Source of the DNA: Himantopus leucocephalus
Taxonomy: Eukaryota; Chordata; Aves; Charadriiformes; Recurvirostridae
Direction of reading: 5' to 3'
NCBI GenBank assembly: GCA_003993805.1
Contig: RSEF01000002.1
Coordinates: 8,261,829-8,325,828, forward strand
DNA length: 64,000 nt
The notes beneath the pieces were generated by a model. That model worked only from the letters and a program-made list of their open reading frames with translations. It searched no databases and was not told where the DNA came from. Below, one piece after another: positions 23,347 through 36,800 of this stretch. The number at the start of each line of letters is the position of its first letter. Position 1 is the first letter of the stretch. The translations under genes and the position numbers were made by a program.

Positions 23347-25241
23347 TAATGTAGCATCCAATTAAAAGACTAATCAAGGTATTGATGACGTATTCAGTCC
23401 ACACGAGACACGATAAGTAAATCCATCAGTTTGGATCTAAAATGGCAACGGTTTTTAATATATGCACAAAGGATAGTCATTAGCACCATGTATGACTGTC
23501 CGGTTTCACACTTTTTTATCTGCTTTTACTTTTCTGCAGGTTACAACTTATTTCAAGCAAACTGTTCCAGGTGCTTCTTGCACTTAGCTGAATACCTAAC
23601 TGAAGAAATAAAAGTCGTCTGTAGGACCTGAAACAACCCTGATTCTTGATCCTTCTTCACTGTAGAGCAGCAAAATGCTCCTTTCTTTTGGTAGTCTGCT
23701 TCTGGAAGCCAATACCTCCCGGCCGTCGCAGTGCGGGCATTAGGGTTGGAGGACAGATGCTCTTTCAAGGGACTGCCCAGGGATGTGTCTCTCCTGGGAC
23801 CTTTCTCTGCAGTTGCTGGTAGGCGGGTTTTGGTGATGTGCCAGATTGCCTTTCTCACACTCCTGAGGAGACAGGCCTTTGCCTAGATGGAAATACGGTG
23901 CGCGGTGGGGGGGGTGTTTGGCTTCAGGTGGAGACAAGGAGTGGCACTGAATTGCCAGTGCACACTTACCTTGCTCAAGAAGATGAGGTTTTTGGCTGCC
24001 AATTCCTTCTGCCACATTGTCCATGCCTTGGGTATGCGACCATCTCAATTACAACTTTTAAGTAATGTAACCCATTCCCCTACAGTGCCTACAGTACTTT
24101 CTGTGTGGCACGTGTTTGGTTTTAGATCCAGTTATTTCAGAAGTTTCACGTGGACTCAATGATTCAGGGACTGCAACGGTTTTTATCTTTGTTTTCAGTA
24201 ACATGAGTCATCTGTTACATACACTTTTTTAAGTAATAGAGAATAGCATTATTTATATGGGATAAGCATATAGAAAACTAGTTTTCATCCTGTAGTCTTC
24301 AAACTGTATAAAAAACAGGTAAACAGTTTACTAAAAAACTTTAACAAATAAACCTGGAAAAGTCTGTAAGCCAAATATACATGGCAGAAAATCTGACAAG
24401 TCTTAATTTTGAATATAAACCAATACTGTGAGAGGAAGGATGATTAAAGAAGATTCCATGTTGAAAATTAAAATATTAGCAGAAGCCATAAATACTACTT
24501 TAAAAAGTAGTGGATTTTTACATGTAATATTAAATAAAATCTGAATTACACCTTGTTTTTAAAAATTACAGTCTGGAAAAGTCCAGTCAGATGTTACAAC
24601 TTTTTTGGAAATTATTGTTGGTTTTCTGTTTGTTTGTATAGTAAAGCAGCATATGCTGTACTGCTATCACAGACTGAAAGTAAATGATTTCAGTCAAGCA
24701 CCTACCTCTTCTGAACAACACATCCTGAACGATATTATGCTACTGCAAATGCAAAACTGAAAGATATAAATTAAGCCCTTAACAAGACATATTGACTGTT
24801 TCTGGTTTGCAGAAGAGCTCAAACAAATGGAACGGGGAATATTACAGAATTTGAAAGCTGATTATGCTTAATTCAAGGAACTGAGTCCAACGATTTCTGA
24901 ACACTGCAAATTAAGTTTGAGAAGAAGCAGAAAGCAGCATTTCCTGATATATTAAAAAACTACTTAGTTATCAAAGTGTAAATATCATCTGGCCTACATA
25001 GTCTCCTATAAATTCTGGTGAGTAACCTGTGGAGCTCTTCATCGCTTTGGATGAAGAGCACCTAATACACATACTGTTCACCATGACTAAGATTAAATGT
25101 GTAGCTGTGAACAACAAACACGTTCTCGGAGAAAAAAAGTCACCAGTGTAATCAAATGGATGACACAGGCTTTGTGAGCTAGCAGAAATGGCTATTGTAA
25201 TAACAGTACATCCACGTTACCCGAGACCCATGGAATAAGGC

Positions 25242-25817
25242 TGTTGTGGTTTAACTCCAACCGGCAACTAGGACCATGCAGCCCCTTTCCCCTCTCCCCA
25301 GTTTGGATGGGAGAGAGAACCAGAAGAGTAAGTGAGGAAAAACTCGTGGGTTGAGATAAAGACAGTTTAATAAGTACAGCAAAAGCCACGCACACAAGCA
25401 AAGTCAAACAAGGGATTCATTCACTGCTTCCCATGGGCAGGCAGGTGTTCAGCCATCTCCAGGAAAGCAGGGCTCCATCACGCCTAACAGTGACTTGGGA
25501 AGACAAACGCCATCACTCTGAATGTCCCCCCTTCCTCCTTCCCCCAGCTTTTATTGCTGAGCACGGCGTCATACGGTATGGGACATCCCTTTGGTCAGCT
25601 GGGTCAGCTGTCCCGGCTGTGTCCCCTCCAGACCCCCTGTGCCGCGCAGCCTCCTCGCTGGCGGGGTGCCGTGAGGAGCAGAAAAGGCCTCGAGAGCTCA
25701 GCAACAACCGAAACCACCAGTGCGCTACCGACGCTGTTTCTCATCCCAAATCCAAAGCATAGTGCTACACCAGCTGCTAGCAAAAAAGTTAACCCCATCC
25801 CAGCTGAAACCATGACA
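25242..25817 (-). mobile_element. Solo LTR of an avian endogenous retrovirus, minus orientation
   Basis: On the minus strand it begins TGTCATGGTTTCAGCTGGGA and ends TTAAACCACAACA, with TG...CA termini and a length of 576 bp. It contains AGCAATAAAAGC (TATA/poly(A)-like) and, nearer the end, a TTAAACTGTC stretch. Flanks are AAGGC on the left and AAGCC on the right, a 5-bp target duplication with one mismatch. No internal gag or pol sequence is present, so it is a recombined solo LTR. The family name was not checked. Confidence 0.85.
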
Positions 25818-26029
25818 AAGCCATACTGTTACTTAAGCCTATAGGTGACTTTAACTAAACGCGTCTTAAGCCCGTGCGAAGGCGCTGAGACTTTTTCAGA
25901 GCTAGCTACAGGAGGTCAGGGTAAGCTGGTACGTAGATTTACTGCCCGTCAGCCACCTCTGGGCAACTGGGGCGCTCCTCCAGGCACAGCTGAGCAACCA
26001 AGGCAGCCTCTGTCACAGACCGACAGCAC

Positions 26030-27130
26030 AACCGCACCATTCCAGTGCAGCCGCGTTGAACAGCGCGCAGCACCGCCTGCGCCGAGCGCCCGCGGCGCCC
26101 CTCGGGCCCTGCCGGGCACCGGGCCTGTCCTCTCCGCGGGGACGCGCTACCTCCCGCCTCTCCTCCATCCCAACGCCTCCGCTCCTCCCGCCAGCAGCCG
26201 CCCGTTCGTCAGCCCCCTCCTCCATACGAGGTGGCCGCGGGGGGGGGGGATTGGGGACAGCGGCGGCCTCGGCTGGAGGTGGCAGCGAGGAACTAAAAGT
26301 CACCCAGGCGGCACCGCACTGAAAACAAACTCTCCCCTTCAAACAAACACGCAAAAAAGGCGGATTTTTGACCTCGTTCGCGTGCCGGGAGGCCGCGGTA
26401 CCGCACCCGCTCTCTCTCAGGCCGCCCAACGGCCGCCGCCACGGGCGGGGGGGGGTGATGGTGAGGGGAGCCGAGCTCTCGCGAGACGAGAGCTCCGCAG
26501 CGCGCGCCCGCCCGCCCGCCCGCCCGCGCTCAACGGCCGCCGCGGGAGAATTCGAAAGCGGCGGCAGCGCGCGCGGCGGCGGCGGCAGGGCTCGAGCCGG
26601 CCTGAGCGCTGCGTGAGCGCGGGCGGGGCGGGAGCGGCGCGAGCGGGCCGAGGGGCGCGCTGAGGGGCGCGCTGTCCCGGCGCTGAGCCGCAGCCGGGGT
26701 TGGCCCCTCTTCCGGCCGTGGGGCGGCGCGGCCCGGCCCGGCCCGTCCCGTCCCGTCCGCGCGGAGGCGGGCAGCGGTGCCGAGAGGCGCGGGCCCTTCT
26801 CCTGCGCCTCAGAGCCGGGCGACCGCCGGTTGTGTTTCCCTGCTGCGCAGGCAGCCCCGCGTGGTCGGGAAGGTGACCCGTAGGTCTAAGGTAGGTAAGC
26901 GGCCCGTCTGTCTTCCTGCTGCCTCTTCTGCCGGGGGCGTACGGCGGCCTGCGGGGCCCTGGCGCGGAGCTGGCGGTAGCCCGGCCCGCTCCGGCTCATC
27001 CGGGTCAGGGCCCTGCATCGGCGCCCGCTTCGCGCTGGGGTACGGCTTCACCGGCGGTAGAGGCGGTGTGAGGCGGTGTCCCACGGGCAGGGGTGGGGTG
27101 AGCACGTCAGGAATCGCCGAGGATGGAAGG
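26030..27130 (+). promoter_or_regulatory. NCAPG2: CpG island, probable NCAPG2 promoter
   Basis: This is the only dense CpG stretch of the window. It includes a CCCG repeat at about 26503-26527 and CCCGG/CCCGT repeats near 26.73-26.76 kb. Visible motifs are TCTCGCGAGA at 26477-26486, CAACGG at 26531-26536, CGCGGG-AGAA-TTCGAA at 26541-26556, an ETS-type CTTCCGG at 26709-26715, and a 12-bp duplication GAGGGGCGCGCT at 26650-26673. No TATA box is evident. A donor-like site at 26890/26891 (AAG-GTAGGT) could end a noncoding first exon that splices to the ATG exon. Confidence 0.8.
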
Positions 27131-27295
27131 AGTGCTTAGGTGCGTAAATTAAGCTCTCGGTGACAGAAAGCGGCCTTGCCCGTTTAACATCGTCTTCACC
27201 CGACAAGAGAGAAAAGGAGAGAGTATTTCGCTGCCCATCAGTACGTTTTATATAAATAAATGCTGTTGTCGGGAATGATGGGTAGCTAAATAATG

Positions 27296-27456
27296 CTAGG
27301 GCAGTGGTGGAGTCCCCATCCCTGGAGGTGTTTAAGGGTTGTGTAGATGCAGTGCTCAGGGACACGGTGTAGTGGCGGGCTTGTCAGTGTCAGGGTAATG
27401 ATTGGACTAGGTGATCTTACAGCTCTTTTCCAGTCTAGGAGTTCTGTGGTTTCTGT
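27296..27456 (+). repeat. CR1 LINE 3' end, plus orientation
   Basis: The segment reads GTCCCCATCCCTGGAGGTGT, GTGCTCAGGGACACGG and TTGGACTAGGTGATCTTACA, a 5'-truncated CR1 3' end. It lies in the inferred first intron of NCAPG2, between the CpG island and the ATG exon. Confidence 0.85.
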
Positions 27457-27785
27457 AAGTAGGGGGTATGTGCAGGATACACTGTTCTTAAAAAAAAATT
27501 ATCCATTAAGAAGTTCTTCTGTTTTAAGACTTGATTAGTAAAAAAAGAACTAAAAAGAAAGCATGCAAATACTGCAGCCTTGTGCTGTTATAAATCTAAA
27601 TGCGGATTCAGATAACTGTAAAGTATTTTGGAGGGAGAAACACCTTTTATTTCTAACTATATAGATGAAGAATATGTGTTCATACATTATTCACGGAGAC
27701 CAAAAATGATCTTATTTTGAGGTACAATACTTTTTCTAATATTTTGTTCTTTTTTTTTAATAAAGCAAAAAAACCCAAGACCACA

Positions 27786-27860
27786 ATGAAACGCGAAGCA
27801 TTTTTACGAGTGGTGTCTAAAGAGTCTGTTGAAGACTTCTTGCGTTATACTCAGAATCCT
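27786..27860 (+). CDS. NCAPG2: NCAPG2 first coding exon
   Basis: The ATG at 27786-27788 has A at -3, and 25 codons end with donor GTAAGT. The acceptor is either TAATAAAG (27765) or AACCCAAG (27779); both leave the ATG intact. Only this ATG gives [20 protein letters not shown], which lines up with the known CAP-G2 start. Confidence 0.93.
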
Positions 27861-30800
27861 GTAAGTAAGCCATGATACATGTGCGTGACTAATAAAATCG
27901 TGTGTTATTAGTGCAGAAATTTTGTGACATAGGGACAGAAACTATTTCCCTGGTACCTGCAGATGGGCTAGAATAATTGCTGTAGAAAATAAGTTTAAAC
28001 GGCACTTAAGGGAACATAGCTGAAAAAGTTGTAGAATCTGAAATGTTGCTATTTATAAACCAACTAATTTTTTAACGCTTGGTTGTTGCATATACGTTTT
28101 ACATTTTTTTTAAAATAAATGACTGGTACCACGGTAATACTGAAAAAACCCTACTTATTTGATGTTGATGAAATATTGTTTTTTTAAATTTCAACCTATG
28201 AAAGGGTTTATTGCTGTGTAATGAATATGAGCTAATATACAAAGATAGCAGAAGCATGTTTCACTAGTATTTGTTCATTCGATAGTTTAGGCTGTCCACT
28301 TATTCTTTAGGCTGTGTGTAATTGTAGTTGATAGTTCTTTTTCTCGCTGAATGTTTTAGAGATGGGATAAATTGCTGTCTCTAAATGCAGTGTGGAGAGA
28401 AGCAGGAGAAACAACAAAACAAATCCACTGAAATCTACTAATTAAAAGTTCATTCTCATGTTGTGTATATGATATTGCATAGTAATCAGAAATAATAATT
28501 TGCATTGTGGTGTTTTCTACTAAGCTTCAGTCTATCTGGTGTTAAGATATACACAATTTCTCCTAAACATCTTTTGCTTGCCTTAATAAATGGTATTGTC
28601 AAGTTAGTTTCTTAAGCTTTCTAATCGGTATTTTCCTAAAATTACCTGTGTCAGAATAAAGTAAGTGGATCAGTTGACCTCTATGTCCACAGAGGCATGA
28701 ACTAATTTACTGATGTAGCAGCTGTATTAAACCTGTGTTTTCTATGATAGGGATCACGTTCTATGTAATAAGCTTAGAAATGTTTATGTCCCAAACATCA
28801 GTGAATCTCTTTTCCCAGGAAATCTGACAGTTTTTTCATTTGCACTCCTGTATGTAATTTTAGATGACAACTTTATTGCCAGATTGCCTTTGCTTGGTGT
28901 CTCCTTCCCATTTTTCCCCAAATCTGAACAGTTTAACATAAAACTATTCTGTTTAGGATAACACACGGTACTTGCAGCATTTCCTTTTCGATTAATTTGG
29001 TCCTGTTGTTTCTGCCATCTTCATCTAGTAATCTTTCTTAACATATCTTGGTCTATTGAGATTAAAAAGTGTTTTTTCATCCTTTTATTTTCATCACCAA
29101 TTCACAATAGTTGTCTTGCAACAGTTTTCAGTTGTTGCCAATATCTCTGGAAACCATATGTCACCAGCTATAATGAGCATATTGATTATAACTGTCTTCA
29201 TGCCTTCATAGCATAAGGGAACACAATATCCAGATTACTTTTTGATTGTCCTGAGTTATTTTATACATTCCTTTTTGAAACCTTCAGTGATGGAGGGTGT
29301 TTGCCCACATCTTATCTTAGGATAAGGATCCTCATTTTAGGATCTCCCATGAATAATTCTTGACTGTTTATCTGGAGGAGGCTGTGGTAGTGTATTCTGT
29401 TCTTTAGAAGTGGGTATATAACCGTCAAAAGAAGAGGAAAGTATGGTTAGAGCCTCACTGCTTTCCTTAGTTCTCGGACTATATTTATGCCCTGCTTTTT
29501 CTACCTATTTGTGCTCTAGTGTCAGAATTTGCCTTTTTAACTTTTTTTTTTAAAGTTCTGTTCTTAGCATCATTACTTCTTTCAATGTCTCTCATTTCTA
29601 TACAACCCCCACCACCCTTTAATTTTCCTTTTCCCTCTCTTCTATGTTTTGTTTCATTCACATCTTCTAAAATTCCAGGGGTTTGCCAGTCTTCCTTCAA
29701 GGTTTGCCTGGGGCTTTTCACTTTTCTTTCTTTGTAATCTTTTTAAAACATTACCATATTGTGGTGCTGTTCATTGAGGTCTTTATCAGGTGATGTTAAC
29801 TTTTCCACTAAATTGTGTTCCAATTCAAGAAGATACATTATTTTTTAGACAGGAAAATAGGATTCATGGGTATGACTATCGTTCAATGACATCCTTTTCT
29901 CTCATAGGTTTTGGAATAATTTGATCTCATATCATCCTAAAGAAAGATCAGAAAGCTTTAGTCTTATTATGAATTCATTCTTTTTTTTTTTTTTTTTTTT
30001 TNTCTTTTGTGTTAGTTTGAAGTAAAGGGCTGCAGAACTCCCTGTGAGGCCTTTGGTTTATTGTATTTGTGTCCAGCTATCGAATAGGATAGAAATTCCG
30101 TTATAAATATGTAACAGGATCTTTCTTCTCGTACCCTTCTGGGAGCATTCTAATACTTATTGCTGCTTCTTTCATTATTTTCTATTTTTCTTTTTCCCTT
30201 TGACTTCTTTTTTCTTTTTGATTCCTGTTTTTCAATGTATTTGCAAACTGAAAATATTTTTATTTCAAGATTGTGGACATTCTCTCTCTTTCCTCCAAAG
30301 TGTCTTTGATCTGGTAGACCTTCACTTCAGTATTGCAAATTACATCTCAAAAATTATCTGTACTTTCTCTTGGTTGTGTCTGTTTTTTCTTCTTATGTTT
30401 TCTCTGCATATACCCTTTCCTAGCAGGTTGCCTACTCTTCTTTGATGCTAACAGGATTTTTGCATCACTGAGATAAACTCCTCTAGCAAGGTTCTTCTGA
30501 GGAAATAGTTCAGATTTGTCTCTTAGTGAAGTCTTCTATAGACTACTAGTGGCTTCCTATTCAGCAGAGCTGAAGAGGGAAGTATAGGGTTAATGTGCTC
30601 AGGAGTTCAGTTTCATTGGGGGGGGCTTTAAAATAGTGCAGTATACAGAGTCCTGTTCTATGCAGATTGTACTCCAAACCCTGTAGTGCTGTCCCTGTGG
30701 CTGTACTGACTGTCAAATTTCTCATCCTTGCATAAGGATTTTTTCAAGAGCCATCATCAATCTATATTTAAGATAGCAAAGAAATGATCAGGGACTTTAA

Positions 30801-33800
30801 TTCTGTGCAGTTGTGAGCTTCTTAGCTAAGGGTTTGGAATTGTCTTCATTGGGACTGAAGTATTTAGAACACATGAGAGGCAGAAGTTGGTGTTACGGGG
30901 ATGTGATTTATGTTCAGTAGTGTTGTTATCAAGGGCTGAAGACTTTAGTCTTAAAAGAAGGACTCTTGTTTCACAATAGGAAGTTAAGCAGCAGGAATTT
31001 CTCATGCTATTTTTTTAAAGAAATACAACTTCTAGATGGTATTTTATAACTGCAGAGGAATGGAAATTAATCCTCAATGTAAAAAAAGCATTAATTTTAG
31101 GAAATATAATGATGAAATATAAGCCACTTCACTGATGTGGAAATGTGTGGTATATTCTGACCGTTCACAGCAAAATACATCTGATCCTTTCGACTTGAAT
31201 GAATTACTTCAAGAATTGCCAAGAAAGCAAAAAGAAGTACTATGGGAGAGACTGATGCAGCTATTGACAGAGACTTTGATGGAGAACCCTGTGGAAACAT
31301 GGGAGAGGGTTGAAGATGGTGAAAGTAATGATAACATGGAAGCTGAGAGAGTTCCAGAAATGGTAAAAATCTTGTAAAATAAAAATATGATGAGTATTTC
31401 ATATTTTCTGGGAAATAAAATGGAATATTTTCATAGCATCTGAAAACATGCAGGGATTATCAAACAAGGTCAGTTCCAAACATCACCTCCCTGCCCCATT
31501 CTTAACTGACTTCTTAACTATCATGCTCGTGTTAAGCTGAGCTTATGATTGTTCTATACTATAAAAGATTAGATCTGCTGATAATTTTAATTATCAAAGA
31601 GGGGACTTATTTTTTTCACTGGAGTTGAGTGGGCTCTTTGAATGTCTTATTTCAGTAAACAAATGTTGATCTCTCAGGTGCTCCTTAAGTATCTGGCATA
31701 TACTATAAGAAATTCACTAGCTGTTTTATTATGGCATTTTATTGAATGAAGGTGGTGAAATCTAGATTGACAAATTTAGCTTATACAGAATTTGACTCAG
31801 ACCCTCATATACTGCCTTCTGCACTGCAGTCCGTGTAGTCTTGAGAATATTGGGGAAAAAGGTTATTTAATTTTGGAAGAAAAAGAGAAATGCAGTGGTG
31901 AGTTCATTAGGGAGACCCAGAGGCTTGTAGAAAATCCATCATACGTACAGAGGCCTGTCGGTTCATGTACCTGGATCTAAAGTCACCAGACTTACACATT
32001 TTTGAGTTGCACAAGACCCTGCTAGTTAGGGTCTTTTTAGCTCTGAAATGGATGTGTGTTTGAGTGGTTTTCTTGCAGGTGAACTTTTTAGTGGAGGAAT
32101 GGATACGCACATAGAGTCACCGAGTTATCTGCTAGCTGGAGCTGAAAGCTCTTTTCAGACTTTTTGAAGTGGATGTACTTTTAAATCTATGCTTTTGCCT
32201 CTTCATATTTGATAGGTTTTGGGTGCCATTATACTCTCTGTTCAAAATGGAAGCATAATAACGATTCAGCTTTGCTCTCTGTTGCTAAGGTTTATTGCTT
32301 GTCATAATTATCTTCTGAGCATAAAGTAAACTGCAGAATTGTTTCCTCAACATTGCTTTCTTTCAGAAACAAACTGTAGCTGTGATCCAAGGAGTGGCAG
32401 CTGTAGTTACTGCTTCCATACCTGCAGTGGATGAAACTGTAAACTACAAAGCTCTTCTAGAATGTGTTTTTATATTAAACGGTGCGTACTTGTCTGTTAG
32501 AGAATACAGCATTATACTGGTTTTTTAGCAGATGAGTATACTAGGCTTTTTGTTTGACCTGACTGGCCTATGGAACAGAATTAACTGGAGAAAAGTTGGT
32601 ACTGATGTGAGTTCTTATTTATATGACAAAATTAAGGGAGCATTTACTTAAAAATCAGTTACACAATCTAAAATTTGGAACTGCGGTAGTTTACTTTCTT
32701 CCAACTGTTCACCCAATGATAGATAATTTTCCTTATTCTGTAGCTTATAGTATTTTTAAGGCAAAATGTAAGATCACTGCTAACTTGTGTTCATTGTTTC
32801 TGATCCAAAAATGTGGCCAAAACCATAAGTTAATAAAGCTGCCGAAATACCCACAATGAGAATAAGGTATTAAGATATATAAATGTGGCAAGAACTGGTC
32901 AACATTGTGAGGCATAGTTAGTGTACTAACAGACTAATGTTTTACAGGAATAACTTGTTTTATTGCAGTAAATAATTATTTTATTACTGTTGTAGGTGTT
33001 CTTCCTGCATTACCTGAATCTGAAAAAATCCTACAGGGTGCTATCCAACGTGTATGTGAAATGTGGTGGGAGAAAGGACTGGAAGGGAAGGAGCAGCTAG
33101 GGAAGACTCTATTTACCATTCTGTTAAGAAAAAGCCTGAATAAAGCTGCTACGGTATACTGAAGCTATATTGACTTTTAGGTTATTACTGAATATTCCAA
33201 GAAATATTATCCCTCCAAAATGCCTTTTATTTCAAATTAACTTGTTTTTATGTAGTAGTGCTTCTCAATTAATGAAACCCCGGATACATGTTGGTTACAA
33301 AGTGTCTTTTTGGTGTTGCTTGCATAAACAACACATTAAAATGCTGCCTTCTTTATAACAAACTTTAAAGATTTTTGACATCCATTTACAAGCGAACTGG
33401 GTTTTTTACATTCTTTTTTTTACATTCTTTTTTTTTTTAATTTTTCACTTTTTTATGAAGCCCAGTGCCTAAGGTTTAAATAGCAATTAACTCAGTGATT
33501 TCAGGTTTTAAGTACTATGTTCAGCTACTCATAGAGACTTCTTATGTGGGAAGCTTCATTTTCTGTTACTCTGTACCTCTCTACAAATAATTTATCTTAT
33601 TTCTCAATTAATGGACTGAAATTCTTTTTTTAAATGTGTGAGTTACTTACAGTATTGTGGCATACATCCTTTGCACTAACCCATTAAATATCTTCTCTAC
33701 TTATGTCTTTTTTTTTTCCGTGATAACTGCTTTCATTGTATAAAGTTTCAAAAGTGGAATAATACAGTTTTCATCTATTTTGCATGAAATAGCGGCTCTC

Positions 33801-36800
33801 TTTCTGTACTTAAGCATGATTTCAGTTGTTGGAAGTCAGTATTTATGCAGTTACACATATTTTTGTAATTTTTCTCAGTGATGTGGTGAAAATCAATTAA
33901 TGTTCATAATTTTACAATCTGAAAATCTTCTATCTGTTACAATGCATTTTAAATTCATTATTTAAAATCCTTTAAATGCTTCTTCACTCAAAGCTATACC
34001 TACTTCACTACAATGTGGGCTTTTTTTTCCTGTCAGGGTGCAGATGTAGTTCGTCTATGGAATCTACATCAGACATTACTTTGTTTTGATTATGATTCAG
34101 AGGAGAGTAATGAAGTCAAGGACTTGCTGCTTCAGTGTTTTATGAGTATAAAACACATCAAAAAAGAAGAGGTAAGCAAACTTTTATCTTGCTATGATTT
34201 TATGTGTGTGGGCTTTGGTTACTTTTAATGGTTTTGCTTTAAGCCTTTTTTTACAGTGCAGTAGGTAGCAGTACAAGACAAATCAGCTCTGACTCCAAGC
34301 TATAAATGGCTGATATTTCTGTTTCATTTGGAAACTCCTTTATTCCCATTTCTGACTTAAATATAAAAGTATGTGTCTAAGTCATCACTCATGTTCTTGT
34401 ATCCTGAGGTAATAAGAACCAAGTTCTTTGCTTCCAGTGCATGTCCCTCAATACTTAAAGCCTTTCCCTGGTATAATTCTCTTCTTTATAGCAGTTTTTC
34501 TTTTATTGGAGACAGATAACTTTAGCAAAATAATTTCCCTTCTAAATGATTCCATTTAGAAGATTGCATTGCCATGATCTGTTTTAAAAGTCCAACACTC
34601 TTGCGCTCCTTCGAAATGATTCAATTTAGAAGATTGCATTGCCATAGTCTGTTTTAGAAGTAGCATAAGAAGAACCTAACTTTACAGCAAAATGAGAATT
34701 ATTTTATTTGACTACCTATATTTCTGTCAGTGAAGAATTACTGTATTGTAGCTTTTAATGTGCATCAAGATAGTATCCAAGCTTTTTTTCTGGTTAGATG
34801 ACAAGACAACCTGACATTGGCTCTGAAATTCTAACTCCTCCTTGCCAGTTTAAAACGTATCTATTCCCTTTCATGGAATACATGAACTTCTATCATAAAA
34901 TGAGCTCTGAGGTTGCTGCATGATTGTGGCATTATGGGCATATGTGGTTTTAAAAATGGTGGTAGGGAGTGAATTAGGTGAAATGTTTGATAGACCTGGT
35001 TTTGGATAACAGACACTAAGATTTTTTTTTTTTTTTGTTACTTACACGTTGTATTTTAAGATGTTTTAATTTTGACTAAAATTGGGATGTACTAAGGCAA
35101 TGTGAGAGGTATGAAAGGAAGGAAAGAAAAAAACATGGGTGTAAAGAGGGAAGGCAGGTAAGACTTTATTGACTGATTTTGTATTTGGTTTTGTGTCCTT
35201 GGTATATTTAATTTTAGGTCATTTTTTGTCCTTTTGAAAAACTGTGTACCTGTATGCATTCTTTGTCACAGTACTTAAAATGCCTTAGCTGTATTTGATT
35301 CTGTATTAATAATTTTCTTCTGCTTTATTTGAATCCACTGCATCACTTTTAATATTCCATATCCATATAGGCACAGTAAATAATTGGGAATTATATATGT
35401 AAAATGAAACTGCTGTGTAGGCTTTGGAAGCAACTTCTTGTCGTTATTCTTTTTTTTCCACATCTGCTGAGACTTTTAATATAACACATGTTAATTACTA
35501 CACGTACGTTTTTTTTCTAAAGAAAGTTTGTACCTTGAATCCTTGGGTGAAACACAGCCTTCAGTATGAAACTTGTCATTAGTTTTTGGGGAAAAAAGTG
35601 GCAATAGTCAGAATTGGTACTGAATCTTTCTCCTGGCATATCAAAACACATTCCCTTTACTCCACAAGAATATGCAAGTTTGGTCACGCTTTGCACATTT
35701 ACTTTTCCGCCCAAACTTTTGCTCTTCCCCCCCTCCTCATGATTTCTGGTCTCGTGACATTTTGTCACATTTTGTTTCTCATATGCCTGTCTCTTTCTAG
35801 GTAGATATAGAGAGTGCCTTACTGCACTCTTTGCTCTGGCATACGATCATTTAAGGTTTAAATAAGGTTTAAATAAGGTTTTAATCCTTAATCCTTAGCT
35901 TTATGGCTAGAAGAATTGACTGAAAATAGCAGCTCCCCCAGCTGGGAGTTGACTTTGCATTCTGTTGGTCCATCCATTCCTTTCTGATAAAGGTGAAAGA
36001 TCTAAACCACTGTTCACAAATACAGACTCATATTGATTGTGTCCAATCATCTCAGCAGTTCTTTCCATCGAATTACTAGTATTGCCTGCCAGGCATCAAT
36101 TCTGAGTGCTGAAAACTTTGAGTGTGCTTGGGGAGCTTTTTTAATTTCAGAGAATACCTTTTTAATATTAATTGAGGTCTGTTTATTAGCTTAAATCTCT
36201 TTACAAAAAGCTACAAAGGCTGTCGGTGCAGCTGACAGGTCCATAGTCTGTTGCCAGATTCAGTTCTGGATCTGACCTGTTTATTAGATTACAACAGTGG
36301 GTAGAACTTGATAGGGTATCTCCCTTTTAAGGGCTTCCAGGACCTGGAAGAGCTTCAGACTGTTCATCTTCAAGCCTGATAAGCTCTAGCGTGTAATCAA
36401 GGACGCTTCAGCAATTCTCGGACTCTTTATTAATTTTAATCTGTGCGTATTTAGGAGTGCTCTGCGTTTGGTTTTGGTTTTTGTTTTCAAAAAAGTTTAA
36501 CATGGAAGGGAGAGAAAATAATAGTTCCTCCTCCTAATTCTTCTTCTGATTATTCCTAAGTAAGTTATGTTGCTAAGCATTAATGTTAGAATTACAGAGT
36601 TTGGGGTTGGAAGGGACATCTGGAGATCATCTAGTCCAACACTCTTGCACAAAGCAAAGTCAGCTAGAGCAGGTTGCTCAGGGCTGTGTCCGGTTGGGTT
36701 TTGAATATCCCTAGGGATGGAGACTCCACAGCCTCTCTGGGCAACCTGTTCCAGTGTTCAATCACTCTTACAGTAAAAATAAAAAAATAAAATAAAAAAA

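Larger units (their letters stand above)
16551..25241. other. Intergenic region between ESYT2 and NCAPG2
   Basis: No gene could be supported. Short open frames (for example 116 codons at 18152-18502) have no splice context or known motif. The region holds a CR1 3' tail near 18.83 kb, an AATAATAAAG-rich patch near 21.90-21.96 kb and three X-box-like palindromes at 22.88-23.35 kb. Slightly GC-richer islands occur at 18.5-18.7, 20.2-20.3 and 22.0-22.1 kb without further signals. Confidence 0.7.

Noticed and set aside
25242..25817. Possible full provirus
   Set aside because: No gag, pol or env reading frames or second LTR lie next to it. The short target duplication directly flanks a single LTR.
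25845..26663. 272-codon open frame through the CpG island
   Set aside because: The composition is Arg/Ala/Pro-rich in all GC-rich frames. There is no domain, several competing frames on both strands, and the stretch is better explained as stop-poor promoter DNA.
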